A stretch of 64,000 bases of DNA from Cochliopodium minus (Eukaryota; Discosea; Himatismenida; Cochliopodiidae). This document shows positions 9,894 through 20,300 of this stretch, one piece after another. The notes under the pieces are model-generated. The model made no database searches and was not told where the DNA came from. It worked only from the letters and a program-made list of their open reading frames with translations. The DNA lies in assembly GCA_024220525.1 (NCBI GenBank), contig JAMYWO010000075.1, positions 1 to 64,000 on the forward strand, given 5' to 3'. The position numbers and the translations under genes are program-made. Numbering within the stretch: position 1 is the stretch's first letter; each line of letters starts with the position of its first letter.

Positions 9894-11512
9894 ATGGGAT
9901 TTGTAATTTACCTCATAATTGCCATTATAATTTATAATGTAGCACTTTACTATTTGAGAAAGAATAGGAAGAGGTGAAAATAAATGTTTCGATTTACATT
10001 ATAATCCCAAAATTATTTTAGAGAAATTAAAAAAGGATCAATTGTATTGATAACTGGAAGTGCCTCTGTAAAACCAAATATCAATATACCAAACATTTTT
10101 TTATATTTATAAAAAGGGAATAGGGAAATTGATGGCAATTGATTTCGCAAAGAGAAAATGTAAGATCATTGTGGTTGATATCAATCAAAACGCAATAAAT
10201 GATACAGTGAAAGAATTGGAATTATTGGGAACACAAGCATATGGGTAAGAAAAATAAAATCACAAAATATGAAAAAATAATTAATATCCTCAAAAATAAT
10301 TTAACTACCTTTTAATATTCTCAAATATCTTATTGAAATTTCATTATATTATTTAATCCAAGTTTAATATTTTTTATTTTGCAAGATACAAATGCAATAT
10401 TTCTGATCCTAAAGCAGTGAACGAAATGGCAGAAGACATCAGGAAAAATGTGGGGAATGTCGAGATTCTTATCAACAATGCAGGAATAGTATCTGGAAAG
10501 AACTTGTTTGAATTGAAGAATGGTAAAAAAGAAAACTAAAACTAACAAACCAAAAAATTATTTCTTAATAGAGGAAATCCAAAGAACCTTTGATGGTAAT
10601 TTTTTTCTTTAAAAAAAGAAAAAAAATTTTATTTTGAATTTTTGAAAAAGTTAATTCAACTGCACATTTTTGGGCCATCAGAGAATTCCTTCCTTCCATG
10701 ATAAAGAATGACAGAGGGAACGTGATAACTATTTCTAGTGCATCAGGTGTTTGTGGTAAACTTTTTAAATTGTTCTAGTTTATCTTACAATTTTTATTTC
10801 AACATATTAAGGTGTAAACAAACTTGTAGGTAATTATTTTTATTATTTTAATTTTTTATTTATAATTTAATTTAAATACACTTTTAGATTATGCATCGTC
10901 TAAATTTGCTGCTTTTGGTACAAATGAAAGTTTGAGGCTTGAGTTGAGAAAAATGGGAGTAAAAAATGGTAAAAAAATAATTTGGTAATTTCAATATAAA
11001 TTTAAAACAAAATCTTTTTAAAAACCTAGTTGATACTCTTTGTGTTTGCCCATACTACATCTCTGTAATTTTATTTTTGAACTTTTATAATAAAAATTAA
11101 TTTAAACATACATCATAAAGACAGGTAATAAAAAAAACAAAAAATTTTTTTTTAAAATATTTTTTATTAAATTTGATTTCTTTTTCTAGGAATGTTCGAA
11201 GGAGTTAAAACTAAATTTCCTCTCCTTTTGCCAATTTTAAAACCTGAATACGTAGTAGAAAGAATCATGGATTCCATTGAACATAGAGATACCCAACTAT
11301 GTATGTTTCTCTTTTGAATTATTTTTATATTTTTTAATTTTTTGAAATTTTAATTTTCTTATTTTCCATTTTTAAAAAAAGTATTGCCTGGTCTTGTTTG
11401 GATTATCTTTTTGTCAAGATTCATCATGCCAACAGCTGCTCTTGATTTCATCTCTGATTATCTCGGAATCACCAACAGTATGGATGATTTTAAAGGAAGG
11501 AAAACAAATTGA
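9894..11512 (+). CDS. Membrane-anchored short-chain dehydrogenase, retinol dehydrogenase 10-like (SDR16C type)
   Basis: About nine short exons join into a protein of roughly 300 residues. Exon 1 (from ATG 9894) encodes a hydrophobic N-terminal anchor, [20 protein letters not shown], followed by basic residues. Later exons give the Rossmann motif [16 protein letters not shown] (NNAG), the ITISSASG serine and the YASSK catalytic pair, then a C-terminal tail with [15 protein letters not shown]. All catalytic residues (Ser, Tyr, Lys) and the cofactor-binding glycines are present, so it should be an active NAD(P)-dependent oxidoreductase. Membrane-anchored SDRs of the RDH10/DHRS3/17-beta-HSD11 group act on retinoids, sterols or other lipids at the ER or lipid droplets. 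The substrate here cannot be read from sequence. It begins 120 bp after the NTPase gene on the same strand. Confidence 0.88.
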
Positions 11513-11679
11513 TAAAAAATAAATAAATTAGCAAAAATTAAACAATCTTAATCACAAAATACTCATTCATTGAACATCCAAAAAATTTAATATTTTTTTT
11601 TCTTCACAAAATAATTATAAAAAATTTGAGTAAAATTAGATTTAAGAAAGAGGAAATTCCACATTGTCACTAATAAAAC

Positions 11680-13718
11680 ATGAATAAGACACCAGCCAAA
11701 ACTACCATCACAAAAACTACAACCATCAAGACATCTTCACCTGGAATAAAATCACCATCCACTTTAAAAACAACCACATCCACAACATCTGGTGCTAATT
11801 TAAATCCTCCATCATCCATTTCCAAAACCACATCATATAGTAACAATCCTAAAACCACCACAACTGCCAAAACAACAATTAATAAAACCTCATCCTCAAA
11901 TAGCATCAAATCTACCCCATCCACTACAAAAAACACCTCAATCAAAACAACATCCAATGGAAATTTAAATTCTCCAAGCATCTCCAAGACAATATCATCC
12001 AATACAAATACTCCATCCAAAACAACTTCATCCAATAACATCAAAACTCCAACTACATCTACCACAACAAAATCAACATTGAATGGAAATTTGAATTCTC
12101 CATCAACCAAATCCACAACAACCAAAACATCCTCAAATGGGAACCAAAATCCACCTTCTATTTCCAAAACTTCATCATCCAATAGCATCAAAACTCCAAC
12201 CACAAAAACGATCACCACAACCAAAACAGCATCAAGTGGAAATTTAAATTGTCCATCAACCAAATCCACAACAACCAAAATATCCTCTAAGATCCAAAAT
12301 ACACCTTCTATTTCCAAAACTACTTCATCCAATAGCATCAAAACTCCAACCACACAAACGATCACCACAACCAAAACTACTCCTTCTAAAACTAATTCTT
12401 CAACAAATGAACCAACAAAAACAAGGATTGAAGATACTAAAATATCAAAGTCCGTCCATGGTGCTGAAAAGAAATTAACTAACACTGATCCCCAACAAGA
12501 GAAAGCTTGGATAGGAGCGGGCAAGGATCTTGGTTTAATGATTTGGAGAATTGAAAAGTTCCAGGTTGTTAAATCAAGTACTCCTATTGGATCTTTCTAC
12601 GAAAACGATTCTTACATAATTCTTTACACTTACAAAAAGAATAATGCACACCTTCACGATGTAAAAAAAATTTTATTTTCTTTCATAAATTTTTTTGTAA
12701 ATTTAAAAAAGATTCATTTTTGGTTGGGAAGAACAACTACACAAGATGAAGCTGGAACTGCAGCTTACAAAACAGTAAAACGATTTAATTTTTGTTTAAT
12801 TATATTTTGATATATTTTTAAAGGTTGAATTGGATGATTATCTAGGAGGAGCACCCACTCAACACAGAGAAGTTCAAGATCATGAATCTCAACTGTTTTT
12901 GAGTTATTTTTCAAATTACGGAGGAATGAAAATTCTCAAAGGTGGTATTGAGTCTGGATTTAATGTATTCAAACCTGAAGAATACAAACCTCGCTTGTTG
13001 TGGATAAAAGGTGATTCAATTTTTCATTTTTTTTTTTAATTATTTAAGACTTGAAAAGGAAAGAAAAATATTAAAGTTAGAGAAGTTAAAAAATCATCAA
13101 AATCTTTGAACAACGGAGATGTATTTGTTTTAGATTTGGCTTTGAAGATATTCCAATGGAATGGATCTAAAGCAGGAATGTTCGAAAAGAATAAGGGATC
13201 TGATGTAATAAGACAACTTGATAAAGAAAGGAAAGGAGCTGCTAAAATAATTGTTTTAGAAGAAGGATACGAAGATCCAGAGTTTTGGAAGGAGTTGGGA
13301 GGGAAGAGCACTATTGCAGATGCTTCAACTGTTCAAAGTGACGAAGAATGGGAAAAATCCTCAACAAAAAAATTGTTCAAGTTATCTGATGAGAGTGGTT
13401 CTTTGAAATTTTCTTCAATTTCAGAAGGAAAAAATGTGAAAAAAGAACAACTTATAAAAGATGATGTATTCATTTTGGATCTTGGGAATCAGGTAATTAA
13501 TTAAAAATTATAATAAAATCATTGATGATATAATCAAATTTTTTTTTAAAAAAAAGATTTGGGTGTGGGTAGGAAAAGGTGCTTCGGTAAAAGAAAAAAA
13601 ATTTGGAATGTCCTACGCTCAAAAATATGCAAAGAAATACAACAGACCATCATTTTTACCAATTGCACTTGTACATCAAGGACATGAAACAGATTTTTTT
13701 TACTCTTCTTTTTTATAA
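11680..13718 (+). CDS. Severin/gelsolin-family actin-binding protein with Thr/Ser/Lys-rich head
   Basis: The first exon opens with about 260 residues of Thr, Ser, Lys and Pro in imperfect repeats, then enters gelsolin repeat 1 (AWIGAGKDLGLMIWRIEKF, GSFYENDSYIIL). Short introns separate the following exons: HFWLGRTTTQDEAGTAAYKT, then DDYLGGAPTQHREVQDHES, which is the characteristic end of repeat 1. Repeat 2 contains NNGDVFVLDLALKIFQWNGS and repeat 3 DDVFILDLGNQ/IWVWVGKGAS, ending at FYSSFL. Three gelsolin repeats are the core of severin and fragmin, calcium-regulated proteins that sever and cap actin filaments. The low-complexity head is not a usual part of that family. Two adjacent 150-bp blocks inside it (about 12090-12390) are near duplicates. 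The gene converges with the decarboxylase gene, 52 bp apart. Confidence 0.9.
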
Positions 13719-13770
13719 AAATTATTAAAAATAAATAAATTTTTTTTTATGTTTTAATTTTTTTTTTTTT

Positions 13771-15846
13771 TTAATTTCTACTGACAACACGAAAAGATTG
13801 TAAAGTTGGGTCAGTTGAATAAGCAATTCTGACACCTTGATTTTTTAGATGTGTTAATCCTTCTACTATTGTTGAAGTGATCAATTCTCCTGGTGAAAGT
13901 ATAGCTACTCCAGGGGGATAAGGGGCTATTAAGTCAGCAGATATCCTTCCTAGTAAAGAAATTTTAAATGAAAATAATATTAAAAAAAATAAAAATAAAA
14001 AAAAAATGAAATTTATTTTTACCAATAGAACTTTCTTTTGACACAATTTCGGTCGAAGAAAAAAAAGCTTCCCTCATCGAAATAACTTTTTGTGGAACAA
14101 CAGACCAGCTCATAGAAGTGGAAGGAGGCCTTGGACTTCCTCTAAGTTGTTCAAGAATTGGAAATAATGCTTCATACAAAACTTTAAAATCAAAACTGAA
14201 ATCTACAATGGTAGCAATGAAAACAATAGTGTCTCTATCTGCTAATTCCACCCTAATTCCTTTTTCCAACAATTTTCTTTCTACATCTACTCCAGAGCAA
14301 CCCAAGTGGTTCAAATTCAAAACGATTTTCAAAGGATCAAACCTGCCTTCTTCAAAATTGGAGCAATTTAAAAAGAGGGGAATCCCTTCAAAATGTTTTT
14401 GAAGTTTTTCTTTAAAAAAATTAATGTTATTTAACAATTTTCCAATCAATTCTTCTCCCCTCATCTCCAACAAAGCCCTGCAACCATCTATCGAAGCCAA
14501 TATGACACCAGAAGGAGAAGTGGTATGAGTCATCTCAAAACTTTGCTCGAGTCTGTCCAAGTTTACAAATTCTCCTCTTGCAACTACCAGTGATGAAGCA
14601 CTGTATCCTGGCAGGGTTTTATGAATGCTAGTGACCATTACATCTGCTCCTAATTGTAAACAATGTTGCGGAATTTTAGGATGAAACCCAAAGTGCTAAA
14701 GGTTTTAAAAATGAAAGTAAATTGGTCAAAAAAGAAAATAAAAATTTAGAAAAAAATGTTTTTTACAGATCCCCAAGCTGCATCTATTACAACTGGTATT
14801 TTGTGAAGATGTGCATAATCTATCAATTCTTTTAACTTTGAAATTGTTCCCAAGTATCCTGGCTCAGTCAAAAGTAAAGCTTAAAAAAAAAAAAGTAGTA
14901 AAATGATTAATAAATTAAAAAGTTTAAAATAGTAAATATAGAGTGGAATAAAAAGTAAAAGTAAAAATATGTAAATATTTTACCAGTAGGCTTTTGATCT
15001 ATAACTCTTTTTAATTCGGAAATTGGAATACCAGTCGGAACTCCTGTTTTATCATCTATTTCAGGAAAGAGCCACAAGGGATCTACACCCGCCAATACCA
15101 TAGAACTCAAAATGGATCTGTGTGCTGTTCTCGTTACTGCCATCTTACAACCAGGAGTAGCAATTCCTAGAACTGTCTTAAAAAATTTGTTTTAAAAAAT
15201 TTATTTAAAAACAGAGAAATAATTTCAAATGAGAAATAATGTTGATTTTTATTTTTATTTTTATTTTTTATATATTTTCATTTTATTTTTTATTTTTATA
15301 AAAATTTTTACAGCTTGGTTTGTATGTGTTGAACCTCCTGTAGAAAATCTTGCCCAATCTCCACCCCATGTTTTTTTAGCTTTGTCTTCTGCAATCTTTA
15401 AAACTGAGATTTGATTGTTTAAAAAAATAAATGATTTAAATAATTGCGCCATTTTTACCTTTGTTTGTTAGTTTAATCTCGTCCAATCCTCCATATAATG
15501 GAATATCTCCATCTACCAATCTTCCCAAATGTTCATCCAATCTCTTTGTTTTTTGTTTATGCCCTGGAATGGTGAAGGGAGTTCTATCTCTATCGAAATA
15601 CTCGATATATGCTTTCAATAAAGGAGCATTATCAATCAATTCTCTATCCTTAAAAAGGAAATTCAATGAATATTAAATATTATTCTATTGAATTCAATGA
15701 ATAAGGTAAAATATATCCGATATTATTAAATCTATATCTCTATAAAAAAATGAAAATTGAAGATGTTTAATACTATTATAGGAAAAGAATCAAACCAATA
15801 ATTTAGATTTTGGAGATAAAATATTAATTTTCTTTTGTTTCAACAT
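13771..15846 (-). CDS. Orn/Lys/Arg decarboxylase, bacterial SpeA/YaaO-like, PLP-dependent
   Basis: About seven exons on the minus strand. Key segments in order are PFTIPGHKQ, WGGDWARFSTGGSTHTNQA, TRTAHRSILSSMVLAGVDP, ALLLTEPGYLGTISKLKELI, VVIDAAWGSHFGFHP, SIHKTLPGYSASSLV (the S-x-H-K motif with the lysine that binds pyridoxal phosphate) and the C-terminal domain ISADLIAPYPPGVAILSPGE. These are signatures of the fold-type I decarboxylases that make agmatine, cadaverine or putrescine in bacteria such as Bacillus. Which amino acid is used cannot be decided here. The main exon near 15653 lacks an ATG, so I propose a first exon starting at 15846 (MLKQKKINILSPKSKLL). Eukaryotic ornithine decarboxylase normally belongs to an unrelated fold, which suggests gene transfer from bacteria followed by intron gain. 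Confidence 0.88.
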
Positions 15847-15906
15847 CAATTTTTTAAATTTTTTTTTTTTAATTTTCGTTTTTATTTTTATTGAATAATA
15901 GAATAC

Positions 15907-16694
15907 TCAATTATCTTCTTCAACAACTTCTTCTTCAACAATCTCTTCAATTATTTTAAGGATTTCAATAACAAAAATCAAAACAGAGTTTGGAGGAATA
16001 TCCTTTCCAGAACCTTTTTGAAAAATTAAAAAAAATATTAAAAAATAAGAAAATCAAAAAAAAAAAAGAAAAAAAACAAAAATATAAAAAAATAAAAATT
16101 TTGGACCTTTCTTTCCATATGCAAATTCAGGTTGTACAATAAGTTTAACTGTAGTACCTACTTTTAAATTGACGAGACCGACATCCCAACCCTTGATGAC
16201 TTGTCCTTCACCTAATACGAAGGAGAAGGGTTTTCTTTTTCTAGAATTGTCAAACTCTTTCCCCGTTTTTTCAAGAGTTCCAACATAGTGGACAGATAGT
16301 TTGTCTCCCTTTGCTAAATTGTTGATTAAAGTTTTAATAATTAACAATAAAAGTGATTTTGAAATTAGAAGAAAGTTTATTTAAATATTCAAAACTTTTT
16401 TTTTGATTTATTAATAGGGATGTCCAAAAATATTACAACAGTTTAAATTTTGTTAGTAAAAAATATTATATCCTCTAACAAAGTTGTAATATTTGGACAT
16501 GTCTAATTTATTAATTTATTGTATTATTTTTAAATCTAAGAAATTTTATTTAATTATTCCTTGTTTTGGGCTGAATGTGATTTATAGTTGAATATTTTAC
16601 TATATTCCCCATTATATTTCTTTATTGCAACCCGTATAATTTGTAGTGCGGAAGCAAAAAGAAAATAAAAATATTTGAAAAATAAAACTAACAT
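15907..16694 (-). CDS. FKBP-type peptidyl-prolyl isomerase with signal peptide (FKBP2-like)
   Basis: Three exons. Exon 2 (from 16313 down to about 16108) gives KGDKLSVHYVGTLEKTGKEFD, then GEGQVIKGWDVGLVNLKVGT and PEFAYGKKG. Exon 3 completes GSGKDIPPNSVLIFVIEIL, followed by an acidic tail of Glu and Val to the stop at 15907. Exon 2 has no start codon. I found exon 1 at 16601-16694: an ATG, a hydrophobic signal-peptide-like stretch MLVLFFKYFYFLFASALQII, then VAIKKYNGEY. It ends in GT with the correct phase to give YTKGDKLSV. The order signal peptide, LQI..VAIKK, KGD matches secretory-pathway FKBP2/FKBP13, which help proline isomerisation in the ER. No KDEL-like signal is present. Intron 1 is unusually long (16314-16600) because it holds a copy of the 90-bp repeat. 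The decarboxylase starts 60 bp downstream. Confidence 0.88.
16415..16505 (-). mobile_element. MITE-like repeat, copy B, full length
   Basis: On the minus strand it reads TAGACATGTCCAAATATTAC, then AACTTTGTTAGAGG and TACTAACAAAATTTAAACTG, ending TTTTTGGACATCCCTA. The two ends are inverted copies (GACATGTCCAAA against GGGATGTCCAAA) and the element is bounded by TA on both sides. It sits in intron 1 of the FKBP gene, in the sense orientation. Confidence 0.85.
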
Positions 16695-16740
16695 TTGTTA
16701 TCGACTCAGACCCAATTAAGGTAAGAATTCCATTCAATTA

Positions 16741-17145
16741 TCATTCTGAAATTTTCTTTTATTCATCAGTAATATGAATCAAGAAGTTTACAATTATATT
16801 ATTGAGGGATTTTAAGAGTTTATTTGCAGATATATTCATTAGTTGTATCTATTTTATTATATTTTAGGTAATACCTGTTCTTCTTTCATCATCTCCCTGT
16901 TTGATGATTTGGGCTTTGAAATAATGGGAATCATCCAACATATTTTTTTTTTCATTGAATTCTTCTTCACAAATTTTCTTATTAAAAGAGATATAATTGG
17001 ATTTAAGGGTGTAAAATTAATTATACCAGATGTTTTTTGATAATCTTGACAGATACATCTTTTCCACAGAATTCTGAATTTATTTTGATAGATTAAAAGG
17101 AGGATTAATGAAATAAAAATCAATCATACCACATTTGGCACTCAT
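16741..17145 (-). CDS. Very small C2HC zinc-finger protein in four exons
   Basis: This gene is too fragmented to show as an ORF. Exons by splice sites are 17130-17145, 17027-17073, 16875-16977 and the final codons at 16741-16745. All junctions are GT-AG and all phases agree. The product has 56 residues, beginning MSAKCEFCGKDVSVKIIKKH and continuing LKICEEEFNE. The cysteines and histidine form C-x2-C-x11-H-x3-C, a C2HC zinc-finger spacing. The rest is charged. The position of the last exon is the least certain part; another 3' end is possible. It lies between the stop of the Roco gene (170 bp away) and the start of the FKBP gene (46 bp away), a normal spacing for this genome. Function unknown. 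Confidence 0.5.
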
Positions 17146-17315
17146 CACTAATCTTTCTTTTTTTTTATTATTTTGAATTATAAAAGATACCTAAAAATTT
17201 TGATGATCAACTTGATTTAAAAAATAGAGTAAAATACAAAACTCATTGAAATTACTTTTTCCTTTTTTCATTAAAATAACTCAATTAAAATTTTAAATTC
17301 TCTTTTTTTTTTTAA

Positions 17316-20300
17316 TTAATTCTTTTTTAAAGAATTCAATTCAAGCAAAAGACCATCAATTATTTTTTGTTTGCTTTCAAGATCTAAAGTTAATTTTTCG
17401 ATTAATTTCTTGTCGAAAGCAGATTGGTATTGAAAATGTTCCAATTCCTCCTTTAAAAGTTCGAGATCCTTCTCTTTCGAATAAGAGTTACTTTCTATTT
17501 CAATATTATTGTTAGAAAATAAAGTAGAATGATTGATTTCAGTCAATTTTGTGTTTTCTCTTGTTAAATCCAGTTTGTTTGAGAAAGTAAAAATAGTATC
17601 AAGTACTTCTTTGTCATTGTTTTCTTTGAGTTTATTGTAAATCATATTTACAACTTCAATGCAAAATGCAAGATCTGCTCTTTTATCAACTTCTTTATGA
17701 GTCATTCTATCCAATAAATTTTTCACAGAATTGGAAAGTCTTACTTTTGAGGAATTAAAAATTTCACAAAAAGATATTCCAAGAGAATAAATATCAGATT
17801 TGTAAGATTCAAATTCAGTATTTTGTTCTATTGGGCTATAACCAGGTGATTTAGTATTGATTCTTTTATTCTTACCATCAATTAAATGAGCACTTCCAAA
17901 ATCAATGAAAATGTAAAATAATTCTTCTTTGTTTTCAATGAACATCATGTTTTTAGGTTTGATGTCTCTATGATTTATTTTAGCATCGTGTAATAATTTG
18001 AGTTGTTGTAGAAATATTAACATCATTTTCAAACAATCTTTTTCATCATCAAATTTGTTATATTTCAATTTTTTTTGGTGAAATAAACTTAAATCTCCTC
18101 CTTCTATCCACTCAATAACAATGTATTTTGAAATAACTTTTCTTGGAGTATCATCCAAAACACATATCAGTTTTGAACTCATAAATTTTGGGAGAATGAG
18201 GTTAATCATTTCCAAGTTTTCTATTTCTCTCTTCCAAGCTTTTATAAATTCTTTTTTTTCAGATTTTCTTTCTTTTATTGCCACAATGTTCATTGTATCC
18301 AAATGTATTGCCTTGAAGATTCTACCAAAACCTCCTTGTTCTTTTACTTCCAATAAAGCATACTTATTCTCAATCAAAAAATGTTTAGTTCCACATAAAT
18401 CACAGTTTTTTATGTTTTTGTTATAGTGAATGTCTCGTAAACAGAAAACACACAAAATTTTTATGTTATTTCCATTTTTGTATTCTTTATCAAAAATCAA
18501 CTGTTCCTCTTCAAAAGATTTTTTCACCATTTTGTATTTGATGGAATTCGATCCATTTACTATCCATTGGGAAACAAAATCTTTCAATGATTGGTGAATC
18601 AGTTCAAACAAATTTTGAGGGTTATCATTCGATTTGATAATTAATTTTATGGTTTGTTTCTTATTTTCATTTTCAAAAGTAGACATTTCTACCAACATTC
18701 CATTATTTATTTCATTTTTTTCTTGAAAGTGGAAAATCAAACCATCCTTCCAATAAATTTCATCATTCATTTTTTGTCTTTCCTCATTAATTATACAAGC
18801 TTTTCTTATTTTCAAAAGCATCATTTTCCACAAAGAAGAAGGTTTGAAATTGAGTTCATATTGCACTTCCCATTCATAATTCCTATTGAAACTGTCCAAA
18901 GTTAATCCATTTTGGAGATTGATCTTACTTGGTTTTTTATTTGGAAAAAGAAATGGAACCAAAAAGAATTGGAGTTCCTTTTCAAAGGGATTCATTTTTT
19001 TTTTTGGAACGAAAAGACCATATTTAATCAATAAATCAACACAAAACCTTTTCTTTTCTTTGTCAAATATATTTTCTTCCCCAATTATTTCTTTCACAAC
19101 ATTGTCTATAGCAATTTGATTGACTGTATGAACAAATTGATTGTCTCGATACTCATTGAAATTTTCTTCCATTAATTTTTGTATTTCCTCCAGATTATCG
19201 AGTAACTTTGTGTAACTAACTTTGTCCACAATAGAAACTTTTCTGTGTTGTTGCCAAATAGATTCTATTTTCATATTTAAATTTACATTTTTCTTTATAT
19301 TTTTCAATATAATTTCAACCCTCTTTTTAAACATTTCCATGTTTTTAGAAATTTTGAATCCATTGTTTATTTCTTCTTCACTTAAAAAATCAAATGTTTG
19401 TTGCAAAAACATTTGTATTTGTTTTCTTCCATAATCCATAATACTTTTAAAAACACTATTCAGCCATTTTGGATTTGTTATTATCACATCTTTCAAGATG
19501 TTCGTTTCATAGTAAATAATAACCCCTAATCTATGGAGATCTACTAATACAGTATTCAAATTTTCAATTTTTCTTTCATTTTTCAAAACATTTTCCAATT
19601 CACTAATTTTCAAAAAATTATTTTTTTTTGCCAACAAACTTATTTGCTCATAAACAAGTTTATGTTTTAAATTTGTTGAAACACTGTGTGTCACGCTGTC
19701 ATATTCTTCTCTTAAAATATTGAACATTTTAAGAATTCCTGATTTTTCAGTACTTTCATCCATGTTGTTCAACGGAAAAAAATAACTTTTTTCTTTTTTT
19801 GAGAATACATTTTCAAAAATGTAAAATTTGAGAATTATGCCATTTTCATCCAAAACTCTAATTATTTCTAAAAAAAAATTTGTTTAATTTTATTTACATT
19901 TAAAAAAAAAATTATTACCATTATTTATGTTCTTTAAAGTTTGGTTGTATTCTTTTTTATTTAGTTTTCCGATTACATTTGAATGTTTTTTCATCAAAAT
20001 ATCTGTTTTTGTTCCAATCAAAATAAAAGATGAGTCATTTCCAACTTGCATTTGTAAAAAATGAAACCAATATACCAATTTATTTTTTGAAATTATTTCG
20101 TTCAATTCAAAAGAACAATCAAATAATAGTAAATAAACACAACTTTTACTGAAAAAAAAAGAATGAGCAATGTGGTATTCTTCATTTCCAGCAAAATCCC
20201 AAATTGAAAACAATGTTTCTTCATTTTTTATGTTGTAAATTTCTAAAATAAATGTAAAAAATAAGTAAAAATAAATAAAATTTATTTTTACTTATTTTTG

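Noticed and set aside
11670-12524. Long minus-strand ORF rich in Val, Leu and Asp
   Set aside because: It is the antisense of the Thr/Ser/Lys-rich head of the severin gene; the opposite strand has clear gelsolin repeats downstream in the same frame.
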